This document shows positions 42,548-52,477 of a DNA stretch of 64,000 nt, one piece after another; position 1 is the first letter of the stretch; each line of letters opens with the position of its first letter. The translations under genes and the position numbers were made by a program. Origin of the DNA: Defluviitaleaceae bacterium (lineage in GTDB: Bacteria; Bacillota; Clostridia; Lachnospirales; WQUN01). Under the pieces are notes generated by a model. The model searched no databases. It saw nothing but the letters and a program-made list of their open reading frames with translations, and was not told the DNA's origin. The stretch spans positions 22,810-86,809 of the forward strand of contig WQVF01000006.1 in NCBI GenBank assembly GCA_009781725.1, written 5' to 3'.

Positions 42548-43486
42548 ATGAAACATACCGCAAAGAAAAAATCCAATTTCCGTAAATGGGAAGGTTTTAA
42601 GATATTCTTATTTACCGCGCCTTTTTTGTTGTTGGTATTTTTATTTGCGTACCTGCCTTTATTTGGTTGGATACATGCATTCTATGACTATCATCCCCGG
42701 TTTCGTATGTTTCAGGCTCCTTTTGTAGGATTCCAATGGTTTACACTTATGTTCTCTACGGCAAGCTGGCGGAGGATGCTTGCGGAAGTTATGACCAATA
42801 CCTTTGCCATGAGCTTTATCGGGATACTTACATCCTGGCTGCCAATGGCCTTTGCCATTCTTTTAAATGAAATCCATAATGTGAAATACCGGCGGGTTGT
42901 CCAGACCCTTACCACTATTCCCAATTTTATTTCTTGGGTACTTGTCTATTCTCTAGCTTTTTCTCTGCTTTCCAGCTCCGGTCTTATAAATGACTTGTTG
43001 ATGCGGTTTGATATTATCTCCCGGCCGATAATGTTTTTGCATATGGGCAACGGTGACCATGTTTGGGCCGCCATGTGGGGGTTGGGTACTTGGAAGACTC
43101 TTGGCTGGTCCGCGATAATTTATATGGCCGCTATCGCAGGGATAGATCAGGAATTATACGAGGCTGCGAGAGTAGACGGTGCCAACCGCTTTAGAACAAT
43201 ATGGCATATCACAATTCCTGGGTTGATTCCCACATATATGGTGCTATTGCTTTTGAGCATCGCTCATTTCTTAAACAGCGGGATAGAATCAACATATGTA
43301 TTCCAAAATGCCTTTAATCTGCGGCGTATCCAGACCTTGGATTTGTATGTATTCAATTTAGGGATTGGTGCCGCAAGCTATTCTCTAGCTACAGCTATCG
43401 GTATGATGAAGAGCTTTGTTAGTTTGGTGCTATTATTTACTGTTAACTATATTTCCAAGTTAGTTCGTGGGGAATCGATTATATAG
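42548..43486 (+). CDS. sugar ABC permease, LplB-like
   Basis: A 312-residue inner-membrane permease with six helices and the EAA loop EAARVDGANRFRTIWHITIPG. The N-terminal LFTAPFLLLVFLFAYLPLFGW and the overall length match the LplB/YteP group of carbohydrate importers, which work with an LplC/YtcP permease, a lipoprotein and a separately encoded MsmX-type ATPase. GGAGGTG precedes the ATG. The second permease follows after 12 bases. Confidence 0.93.
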   Translation: MKHTAKKKSNFRKWEGFKIFLFTAPFLLLVFLFAYLPLFGWIHAFYDYHPRFRMFQAPFVGFQWFTLMFSTASWRRMLAEVMTNTFAMSFIGILTSWLPMAFAILLNEIHNVKYRRVVQTLTTIPNFISWVLVYSLAFSLLSSSGLINDLLMRFDIISRPIMFLHMGNGDHVWAAMWGLGTWKTLGWSAIIYMAAIAGIDQELYEAARVDGANRFRTIWHITIPGLIPTYMVLLLLSIAHFLNSGIESTYVFQNAFNLRRIQTLDLYVFNLGIGAASYSLATAIGMMKSFVSLVLLFTVNYISKLVRGESII

Positions 43487-43498
43487 GGGGTGTGACAG

Positions 43499-44419
43499 AT
43501 GCATGATGTCAAATGGATAAAACAGCACCGTGTTGGAGACAAGATATTTAACATATCCCTGTATATCTTCTTTGCGCTATGTGCCTTTGTCTGTTTCTAT
43601 CCTTTTTATTATCTTTTTATCAACAGTATATCCGCTAATGATGTATCTGCCCGGGGTGGGGTTTTTCTTCATCCTATCGGGGTGCACTTCACCAACTATA
43701 TCAGCATGTTTATGCTGGAGGGACTTGGGAACGCTACATTCATAACGCTGAGCCGGACTGTCCTGGGCACTCTTGCAACCTTGCTTGGCAGTACTGTTCT
43801 CGGGTTTGCCTTTACACAGCAAAAAATGTGGGGCCGGGTTTTTTGGTATCGTTGGGTTATTGCGACTATGTACTTTTCGGCGGGTTTGATTCCCGTTTAT
43901 ATCACATATCTGCATCTAGGGCTTATCAATAATTTTTGGGTATATATTTTGCCTGCCGTGATTGCGCCCTTCAATGTAATTCTTGTAAAAACCTATATCG
44001 AAAGCACCCCAGCCTCCCTTCAAGAGGCGGCGGAAATCGACGGCGCAGGGTTTTTGCGGATATACGCGACGATTATCCTGCCAATATCCAAGCCTATAAT
44101 TGCAACGGTTGCGATTTTTGCGGCAGTGGGGCAGTGGAATGCTTTTACGGATACATTGATTTTTATAACTGATGAAAGGCTTTTCCCCCTGCAATTTATG
44201 TTGTATAGATTTTTGACCCAATCGGCCTCATTGGCACAGCTGATTAGGGCCTCGGGAGGCGCACCAGGAATTGACATGAGCATACTCCAATACATGCAAA
44301 CTCCCACCTCTGTAAGGATGACCATATCTGTAATCGTGTTCACCCCAGTGTTGTTTGTTTATCCCTTTTTCCAAAGATTCTTTGTAAAAGGGATTATGAT
44401 AGGCTCTGTAAAGGGCTAA
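43499..44419 (+). CDS. sugar ABC permease, LplC/YtcP-like
   Basis: A 306-residue permease with six helices and the EAA loop EAAEIDGAGFLRIYATIILPI. The C-terminus YPFFQRFFVKGIMIGSVKG is the standard end of the LplC/YtcP group. It pairs with the preceding permease. No ATPase is encoded in the operon, as usual for this importer class. The lipoprotein gene follows after 14 bases. Confidence 0.93.
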   Translation: MHDVKWIKQHRVGDKIFNISLYIFFALCAFVCFYPFYYLFINSISANDVSARGGVFLHPIGVHFTNYISMFMLEGLGNATFITLSRTVLGTLATLLGSTVLGFAFTQQKMWGRVFWYRWVIATMYFSAGLIPVYITYLHLGLINNFWVYILPAVIAPFNVILVKTYIESTPASLQEAAEIDGAGFLRIYATIILPISKPIIATVAIFAAVGQWNAFTDTLIFITDERLFPLQFMLYRFLTQSASLAQLIRASGGAPGIDMSILQYMQTPTSVRMTISVIVFTPVLFVYPFFQRFFVKGIMIGSVKG

Positions 44420-44433
44420 AAAGGAGGAACCAC

Positions 44434-46236
44434 ATGAATAACCGGAAAAAGTATGTTCCCATGGGTCTATTCTCATTACTCGTTTTGGCCCTTGCAATGT
44501 TTGCGCTGGCAGCTTGTGGCCAGGGAGAAGAGGATGCCCCCGCCCCGGCAGAAACTCCCACTGCAGAGGACACAACCCAGGCAACTCCGGAACCGGAACC
44601 AGAGGTAGCTGAACCTGACCGTGAGCTACTCCGTGTAGAACTGTTTAACACCAATGGTAACTATACCGGCCTTATTGGCGGCTGGTTCGGGCATATTGCG
44701 CGGGAACAGTTTGGCCTAGAGTTCAACATGATTTCCCCCAATGTCTCCGGTGAAGCAGTGTACATCACCCGAATGGCCGCCGGTAATCTTGGTGACTTGC
44801 TGCTAGTGGGCGTTCATACTATCCGAGACGGTATGGATGCCGATATCATCATGGATATCACAGAGTTTGTAGAAAACTCCACATATCTGAGCCAGTTTGA
44901 ATTAGGAATACAAAATATCCAAGGCATTTTAGAGACAGATCGCATCTTTGGTATACCTGGCTTTAACTCCCAATCAGACCCTCGAGACCCTAACTTCTCT
45001 GGGGAAAATCCAATGCCGGGTAATTTCCTTCGTTGGGATGTATATATGGAAATCGGTGCCCCGCCCATTAACAATCTTTATGACCTCCTGGATGTAGTGG
45101 AGCAAATGGTAGAGGCATATCCCACTACCCCGGATGGGCAGCGGGTTTATGGTTTCTCTTTCTTCCCAGATTGGGATGGGGGCTCTGTGCGTATGATTTC
45201 TGAGATTCTTAATCTCTATGGATATCACTGGCAAAACCTGTACGGCGCACAGCTTTTCTCAAACTGGGACTCGTCTTCTTATTCCCTTATGACTGACCCA
45301 GATGGTATTTACCTGCAGGCTCTTCGTTTATTCAACGAGGCATATCGCCGCGGCCTGGTAGACCCGGATTCCCCAACCCAAGATTGGGATACCTTAGCTG
45401 CAAAGATTAGAGACGGTAGGGTAATGCACGCCGTTTGGCCATGGGCCGGACCCAACATCTTTGGCATGTCAATCGAGTCTGCTGAAACAACTCTCGCTCC
45501 TTTCGCCTTTGTCCCCATTGGTGACATGCAAATCGTAATGGATGGATTTTCTCCCTTCGGTACGAATCTTTGCGCCGCGATTGGTGCCGGTGCGGCCCAG
45601 CCTGAGCGTATCATTGAGTTCCTTGACTGGATGGCCTCCCCAGAGGGTGTTATGGTAATGATGAATCAAATCGAAGGCCTTACCTGGGAAATGGTAAACG
45701 GCAGGCCCGAAACGACCCAGTTTGGTATGGATGCATTCCGGGATAATCTGACTGTGCCCGCAGAATTCGGGGGCGGCGGTTTTGCTGATGGTATCAGCAA
45801 TTTCAACTTCCATTTTGTTGTAGGCAATGATATTAACCCCATGTTTAACGAGCCTTTTGCGGCATCTCGCTGGCAGTCAACCTTAGGCCGTAATCGCAAC
45901 CACTTTGTATTGGAATGGCAAGAGCACTTTGGTGCCCTTTCCCCTATGGAATATATTGTTCAAAACAACATGATTTCCGTAACACCGGGAATGGCCTTTG
46001 CCGCACCACCGGAAGATTCCAGCTTGCAAGTAATGCGCTCACAAGTTTCCACTCAATTCGTAAACACATCCTGGCAGATGCTTTTTGCAAGGGATGAAGC
46101 CGAGTTTAACCGGCTGTGGGATAATATGATGGAACTGTTGCCTGGTTTTGGATTTTATGAAGTAATGGAATGGGATTTGGAAGTGCTTGCAGGTATGGCG
46201 GATGCAGTAGCATATACACTGGAAAGATTCCGCTAA
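44434..46236 (+). CDS. sugar-binding lipoprotein, LplA-like
   Basis: A 600-residue extracellular solute-binding protein. The signal peptide ends in the lipobox ALAAC (C about 28), followed by a Glu-Pro-Thr-rich tether and the two-lobed binding domain of the LplA family. Aromatic-rich segments (FSFFPDWDGG, GYHWQNLYG) suit oligosaccharide binding. AGGAGG precedes the ATG. A hairpin after the stop (46254-46275) probably raises the lipoprotein mRNA level over the downstream enzymes. Confidence 0.92.
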   Translation: MNNRKKYVPMGLFSLLVLALAMFALAACGQGEEDAPAPAETPTAEDTTQATPEPEPEVAEPDRELLRVELFNTNGNYTGLIGGWFGHIAREQFGLEFNMISPNVSGEAVYITRMAAGNLGDLLLVGVHTIRDGMDADIIMDITEFVENSTYLSQFELGIQNIQGILETDRIFGIPGFNSQSDPRDPNFSGENPMPGNFLRWDVYMEIGAPPINNLYDLLDVVEQMVEAYPTTPDGQRVYGFSFFPDWDGGSVRMISEILNLYGYHWQNLYGAQLFSNWDSSSYSLMTDPDGIYLQALRLFNEAYRRGLVDPDSPTQDWDTLAAKIRDGRVMHAVWPWAGPNIFGMSIESAETTLAPFAFVPIGDMQIVMDGFSPFGTNLCAAIGAGAAQPERIIEFLDWMASPEGVMVMMNQIEGLTWEMVNGRPETTQFGMDAFRDNLTVPAEFGGGGFADGISNFNFHFVVGNDINPMFNEPFAASRWQSTLGRNRNHFVLEWQEHFGALSPMEYIVQNNMISVTPGMAFAAPPEDSSLQVMRSQVSTQFVNTSWQMLFARDEAEFNRLWDNMMELLPGFGFYEVMEWDLEVLAGMADAVAYTLERFR

Positions 46237-46253
46237 GAATAAGTATAATCACA

Positions 46254-46280
46254 GGGCTGTCGATATAGACAGCCCATTTT
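46254..46280 (+). terminator. intra-operon attenuator after the lipoprotein gene
   Basis: GGGCTGTC (46254-46261) and GACAGCCC (46268-46275) form an eight-bp stem with a six-base loop, followed by ATTTTATAT. The next gene's ribosome site is 11 bases further on. Confidence 0.7.
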
Positions 46281-46301
46281 ATATACAGGAGGCCATGATA
46301 T

Positions 46302-47372
46302 ATGACAGACTTCCAACTGGACATCAAAAGAAGAAACCTGCCCCCGGTATTCCCGGAGGGCATGACAGCGGGAAAATGGCCGTCATACCGGCAGGAACTC
46401 CTTGACCTATTTTGCCGGGAAGAGTACGGATTTGCCCCCCCTGCCCCAAAGGGGGTACGGGCAAAGGTCCTTTCCGATGACCAGATAGCCTGGGCAGGCA
46501 AGGCCCACCACCGCCAAGTGAGCGTGAGCTTCGATACTCCAAAGGGTGAATTTGCCTTCCCTGTGGACATAGTGCTGCCTAAATCCGAAAGAAATCCTCC
46601 GATAATTGTCTATATCTCATTCACTCCATACCCATGCGGCAAGTACGGACCCATTGAGGAACTGGTGGACCAAAAATATGGACTGGCAATCTTTGATAAT
46701 AACGCAATAACATTGGACGGCGACGACAATTTTATCGGGGGCATTGCGGCTATGTATGACCGTGCAGATGACGACGGCTCTCTTTGGGGCAAAATATCCA
46801 TGTGGGCTTGGGGTGCAAGCCGGGTGATGGATTATTTGCAAACCTTGCGGGAAGTGGACAAAAACAGGATTTACGTAGTGGGCCACTCCCGACTTGGAAA
46901 GACAGCCCTATGGTGTGGGGCTCAGGATTTACGCTTTGCCGGAGTCGGGGTTAATAATTCCGGTTGCGGCGGCATGGCAATTACCAGGAACAAGCTGGGG
47001 GAAAGAGTAGCGGATATCGTCCATGTATTCCCCTATTGGTTTTGCAAAAATTATCATAAATATGTAAACCGAGAACATGAATTGCCCTTTGAGCAAAGTA
47101 TGCTTGCATCACTGATTGCCCCCCGTCCCTTGGCAGTATCCAACGCCGAAGAAGATATTTGGGCCGACCCGGTAAGCGAGTATATGTCTCTGGTAGAGGC
47201 ACATAAAGCTTATCAGTTGCTAGGCACCCGCGGCCTGGTAGCACCGTTAGATAGATTTCCAGATGTAGGCACTAAGCTCGACAATGGTAGAATCGCTTAT
47301 AACTTACGAAGTGGGACACATTTTATGAGCAGGCATGATTGGCTGTTCTATATGGATTATTTCAAAACCTAG
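46302..47372 (+). CDS. CE15-like glucuronoyl esterase / alpha-beta hydrolase
   Basis: A 356-residue hydrolase. The nucleophile serine is in VVGHSRLGKTALWCGA (about 196); bacterial CE15 enzymes share G-x-S-R-x-G-K. NNSGCGGMAITR, VFPYWFC, LPFEQSMLASLIAPRPLAVS and EEDIWADP (catalytic acid region) follow, and the histidine is in GTHFMSRHDW (about 340). CE15 enzymes cut the ester between lignin and glucuronic acid on xylan or related uronate esters. There is no signal peptide, so here it would act on imported fragments. AGGAGG lies nine bases before the ATG. The 3' end is followed directly by the GH4 gene. Confidence 0.8.
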   Translation: MTDFQLDIKRRNLPPVFPEGMTAGKWPSYRQELLDLFCREEYGFAPPAPKGVRAKVLSDDQIAWAGKAHHRQVSVSFDTPKGEFAFPVDIVLPKSERNPPIIVYISFTPYPCGKYGPIEELVDQKYGLAIFDNNAITLDGDDNFIGGIAAMYDRADDDGSLWGKISMWAWGASRVMDYLQTLREVDKNRIYVVGHSRLGKTALWCGAQDLRFAGVGVNNSGCGGMAITRNKLGERVADIVHVFPYWFCKNYHKYVNREHELPFEQSMLASLIAPRPLAVSNAEEDIWADPVSEYMSLVEAHKAYQLLGTRGLVAPLDRFPDVGTKLDNGRIAYNLRSGTHFMSRHDWLFYMDYFKT

Positions 47373-47386
47373 GTGGAGGGTGCAAT

Positions 47387-48754
47387 ATGAAAAAGCATGT
47401 TAAATTTGCGTTTATAGGTGCAGGCAGCGTTAGTTTTTGTCCTGCCACAATTGTAGATATTTTGCAAAATAAAAGCTTCGTGGAAGTCGAAATCGAAATA
47501 TCCTTAATGGACATCAATCCGGAACCATTGGAATTATCTCGCAGTTTTTGCGAGAAAATCGCAAATCGTATGGGTAGAACCCCTCGCATTACTGCCACCA
47601 CAGATTTATGTAAAGCCATATCCGGGGCAGACTTTGTAATTACCGCTATTGAGGTTGAGCGATATCACTACTGGTCACAAGATTTTCATATACCACGCCG
47701 CTATGGTTTCAGACAGATTTACGGCGAAAACGGCGGCCCTGGCGGCATGTTCCATACATTGAGAAACCTACCGCCCCTTCTTGAAATAGCGCGAATGATG
47801 GAAAAGGAATGCCCAGACGCATGGATGCTAAACTACACTAACCCGGAGGCGAAGCTGGTAGAAGGCATATCACGACTCAGCAATATAAAGGTTGTGGGCC
47901 TGTGTCACGGGGAGATTATCGGGCGGGGACAGTTATCTGCATTCCTGGAATTGCCTATGGAGAGAATTGCTTATAAATCTGTAGGGCTCAATCATTTTGG
48001 TTGGTTCACAAAAATATGGGATAGGGAAACAGGGGAGGATTTATACTCACGATTGCGGGAAGCAGAAAGAAACGCTGACCCATTAGCACAGTGGGATGAG
48101 TGGGCTCTGCCCCGCATAATGCTTAGAACCTATGGTTTATGGCCTTATCCCGGTGCCAACCATATCGGAGAATATTTTGCGTGGAGCGACAGCCTCCTTG
48201 CTGGTGCATTGCCACAATTTTATCATGACCCTGTTGCAGATAACCTTTGGCAGTCCGCAAAAAAGCCGCCTCCATTTATATACTCCTTCTCTTCAAATCC
48301 GACGAATCGCGAACTCTTTACCAAGCATACCGATGATTGGAAAAACAGTTTCGATTCCGAAAGGGAAATAACAGGGTCAGGGGAATATGGCATACCAATA
48401 GCCGAGGCCATTTTCTTTGACATACCTACTGAAATAGGAGCCGTTAACCTGCCGAATAAAGGTTACGCCAAGGATTTGCCAGAAGGCATGGTAATCGAGC
48501 TGCCGGCCATGGTAGACGGCAAGGGCATCCATCCGCATCCGAGCGACGTATTGCCCACTGCTATCGCTCAAATGATTGCCGCCCAAGGCGCGATTCACAA
48601 ACTAGTAATCGACGCGTACGAGGAAAAATCCCGTAATAAGCTACTACAGGCGGTTCTGCTGGATCCCACGGTCTCTAATTATTACAACGCAGTAGCCATG
48701 ATTAACGAAATGTGCGATTTGCAAAATGGAATTTTGCCGGAGCTTAACTGGTGA
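47387..48754 (+). CDS. GH4 glycosidase, uronidase type (LplD-like)
   Basis: A 455-residue enzyme of family GH4, which uses NAD+ and a divalent metal in an oxidation-elimination mechanism. The NAD-binding loop is IGAGSVSF (10-17), the metal cysteine and histidine are in GLCHGEIIG (about 171) and LNHFGW (about 201), and LNYTNPEAKL is the conserved central segment. From memory, the residues after the metal cysteine separate subgroups: CHS in alpha-galactosidases, CNVP in 6-phospho enzymes, and CHG in alpha-glucuronidases and galacturonidases such as LplD. The CHG here and the adjacent CE15-like gene favour a uronidase. GGTGGAGGG precedes the ATG at 47387. Confidence 0.87.
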   Translation: MKKHVKFAFIGAGSVSFCPATIVDILQNKSFVEVEIEISLMDINPEPLELSRSFCEKIANRMGRTPRITATTDLCKAISGADFVITAIEVERYHYWSQDFHIPRRYGFRQIYGENGGPGGMFHTLRNLPPLLEIARMMEKECPDAWMLNYTNPEAKLVEGISRLSNIKVVGLCHGEIIGRGQLSAFLELPMERIAYKSVGLNHFGWFTKIWDRETGEDLYSRLREAERNADPLAQWDEWALPRIMLRTYGLWPYPGANHIGEYFAWSDSLLAGALPQFYHDPVADNLWQSAKKPPPFIYSFSSNPTNRELFTKHTDDWKNSFDSEREITGSGEYGIPIAEAIFFDIPTEIGAVNLPNKGYAKDLPEGMVIELPAMVDGKGIHPHPSDVLPTAIAQMIAAQGAIHKLVIDAYEEKSRNKLLQAVLLDPTVSNYYNAVAMINEMCDLQNGILPELNW

Positions 48755-48773
48755 TTTTTTTTAACAATAGTTA

Positions 48774-48844
48774 AAAGCATCCGATTATAGCGAATTAATT
48801 CGCTATGATGTAAGACACTACGCTTACATGATTGCAGATGCTTT
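48774..48844. repeat. nested palindrome cluster between convergent operons
   Basis: An outer stem AAAGCATC (48774-48781) with GATGCTTT (48837-48844) encloses two hairpins: the perfect 20-bp palindrome ATAGCGAATTAATTCGCTAT (48787-48806) and ATGTAAG-CTTACAT (48808-48829). The whole could fold as a three-way junction and serve as a bidirectional terminator for the GH4 and GH51 genes. The 20-bp palindrome equals the two ends of the type A hairpin element joined directly. Confidence 0.65.
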
Positions 48845-48885
48845 ATCATTTTGACCGAAAATGTGTTTGTACTCAAAGCTTAGGC

Positions 48886-50391
<1,506 letters not shown>

Positions 50392-51333
50392 TTACTCCTT
50401 TACCCCGCCCAATTGAACACCGCTTACAAAATATTTTTGCAAAAAGGGATACACCATTAAAATCGGCACTGCGGCAACGACAGTGATAGCTGCGCGTATG
50501 GTTAGGGGTGTCACCTGCGCGACACCGGCTGCTGCCGCAGCCGCTTGTGCCGCATGTCCCTGTCCCGCCTGCCCCACACCAGTGGCCGCGGCCAGAAGCC
50601 TCATCAGTTCAAACTGCAATACCGCTAACCGCTGTGTACCCGCATTGAAAATAAAATTGTCAAACCATGCATTCCATGAACCTACAGCAACAAAAAGGGC
50701 AACGGTAGCGATAACCGGCTTGCACAAAGGCATTATCACCTGCCAACATATTCGGAATTCACCCGCGCCGTCCAATCTTGCGGATTCTATATAGGACTCT
50801 GATATGCCACGGATATATGTGCGCATTATAATTAAATTAAATGCCCCAATAAGATTAGGAACCCAGTATATATGAAAGGTGTTGACCATTCCTAGGCTTT
50901 GCATAAGCAAGAAATGTGGGATAAGCCCCGGATCGAAGTACATTGTCAGCACAAATACAATTGTTATGACTTTACGCAAAACAAATTCTCGGCGGCTTAG
51001 GGCATATGCTAACATAAACGTAATTATTATGTTGAGGATAACCGTTATTACCGTGCGGTATACGGACATGAAAAACGCATCCACAATAGTGTGAGTAGCG
51101 AATACAGCCCGGAAATTCTCCAATGTAAACTCCCGCGGCCAGAGACGTATGCCACCTCTAATGGCATCCAAGCCATCGTTTAGGGCGATTGCCAATTGGT
51201 TAAGCATTGGGTATATCATTATTATGCAAAGTCCAATAAGAAGCGTGAAATTTATAGTATGGAAAATAATAGGTTCCCATTGTATGGACTTACGGGGCAT
51301 CTTGTTTTGCTCTTTATTTTTATTCTTTTTCAT
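50392..51333 (-). CDS. sugar ABC permease, LplC/YtcP-like
   Basis: A 313-residue permease. The EAA-type loop reads ESARLDGAGEFRICWQVIMP, with six helices and the family end YPFLQKYFVSGVQLGGVKE. Between helices five and six it has an unusual Gly-Ala insertion (GVGQAGQGHAAQAAAAAAG, about residues 253-271) that the paralogue at 43499 replaces with a different short stretch. It pairs with the LplB-like permease encoded just upstream. Confidence 0.93.
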   Translation of the reverse strand: MKKNKNKEQNKMPRKSIQWEPIIFHTINFTLLIGLCIIMIYPMLNQLAIALNDGLDAIRGGIRLWPREFTLENFRAVFATHTIVDAFFMSVYRTVITVILNIIITFMLAYALSRREFVLRKVITIVFVLTMYFDPGLIPHFLLMQSLGMVNTFHIYWVPNLIGAFNLIIMRTYIRGISESYIESARLDGAGEFRICWQVIMPLCKPVIATVALFVAVGSWNAWFDNFIFNAGTQRLAVLQFELMRLLAAATGVGQAGQGHAAQAAAAAAGVAQVTPLTIRAAITVVAAVPILMVYPFLQKYFVSGVQLGGVKE

Positions 51334-51347
51334 GGCTATCCCTCCCC

Positions 51348-52328
51348 TTAGAATAATCGTTCCCCGCCCAGGCGGCCAGATATAAAGTTTACGATGGAGA
51401 GCAGTGTGATGCTTACAAATGTCCGCATAATACCCGCAGCGGTAGCTATGCCAAAGTTTTGCATTTGGATACCGTAACGGAGTATGAATATATCAATATT
51501 CTCTGCCCTGGCAATATTTACCCCGCTGCCAAGGAACCATTGGATTTCAAAACCGGAGGTGAGTAGCCATCCTGTGTTCATGATTAACAGCATAACAATA
51601 GTTGGCCGTATACAAGCCAGGGTAATATGCCACATCTTTCGGTAGCGATTTGCGCCATCTATGGAAGCCGCTTCGTATAAGTTTGGATCAACGGCTGTCA
51701 TGGCCGCTAAATAGATAATTGTATTCCAACCAAGATTGCGCCACAGATGAGTACCGGCAACAATCCCCCAAAAATAACTTGGATTTGCAAGGAAATGAAT
51801 CGGTTCTCTTATGATGCGCGTCCATAATAAAAATTCGTTTATGATACCCCCGGAAACAGGCAGTGCCAAAGCAAGTGAGGCAAGGCTTGCAACTATAACC
51901 CAGCTAAGGAAGTGGGGAAGGTAAAGAATATTCTGAATGACTTTCTTTAAGCCATTGACGCGGACTTCATGGAGCATAAGTGATAGGGTAATAGCGGCGA
52001 TAAACCCCACAATTTGGGTTAATATCGCTTGCCCAAAGGTATTTATAACAGATTGTATGAACCGCTGGCCCATAACTGTATCTGTGTCCAACAGCATCCT
52101 GAAATTTTGCAGCCCAACAAAGTCACTTTGCATTATCTGCTGCCAAGGGCTCATACCTATACGCGGACGATAATCACTAAAAGCAATATACCATCCTATA
52201 AGGGGCACATATGAAAATAGCAACCGGTATAGGAACCAGGGTACAGTCATAAGCAATAATGCCCATTGCAACTTATATTTCCGTGCAAGCCGCCCTCTAC
52301 CCATGCGTAATCTTCCCACTTTAGCCAT
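51348..52328 (-). CDS. sugar ABC permease, LplB-like
   Basis: A 326-residue permease with six helices and the EAA loop YEAASIDGANRYRKMWHITL. The start at 52328 is preferred because AAGGAG lies seven bases before it; the ATG at 52373 falls inside the intergenic hairpin. The N-terminus is basic (GRLRMGRGRLARKYK), cytoplasmic side. It belongs to the second importer, next to its lipoprotein gene. Confidence 0.92.
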   Translation of the reverse strand: MAKVGRLRMGRGRLARKYKLQWALLLMTVPWFLYRLLFSYVPLIGWYIAFSDYRPRIGMSPWQQIMQSDFVGLQNFRMLLDTDTVMGQRFIQSVINTFGQAILTQIVGFIAAITLSLMLHEVRVNGLKKVIQNILYLPHFLSWVIVASLASLALALPVSGGIINEFLLWTRIIREPIHFLANPSYFWGIVAGTHLWRNLGWNTIIYLAAMTAVDPNLYEAASIDGANRYRKMWHITLACIRPTIVMLLIMNTGWLLTSGFEIQWFLGSGVNIARAENIDIFILRYGIQMQNFGIATAAGIMRTFVSITLLSIVNFISGRLGGERLF

Positions 52329-52360
52329 GAAGATACTCCTTCCGCCTTTACATGTATGTA

Positions 52361-52391
52361 ATTGGGCACCCATGTTTCCCGGGTGCCCAAT
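52361..52391 (-). terminator. intergenic hairpin between lipoprotein and permease genes
   Basis: ATTGGGCACCC (52361-52371) and GGGTGCCCAAT (52381-52391) form a perfect 11-bp stem with a nine-base loop. There is no T run, so it more likely protects the 3' end of the lipoprotein mRNA than terminates. Confidence 0.65.
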
Positions 52392-52404
52392 TCGACACTA
52401 TTTC

Positions 52405-52477
52405 AACGCGTCGCGGAAGACGGCCTAAAGCCGCCGATTTTCCGCTCGGTTGTTGACGTGACTTTCTGAAATCAGCA
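52405..52477 (-). repeat. possible degenerate hairpin element
   Basis: On the minus strand the stretch after the lipoprotein stop contains CCGAGCGGAAAATCGGCGG and a GGCGGCTTTAGGCCG hairpin, reminiscent of the type A core (CCGAGCCGAAAAT). The conserved ends are not clear, so membership is doubtful. Confidence 0.3.
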
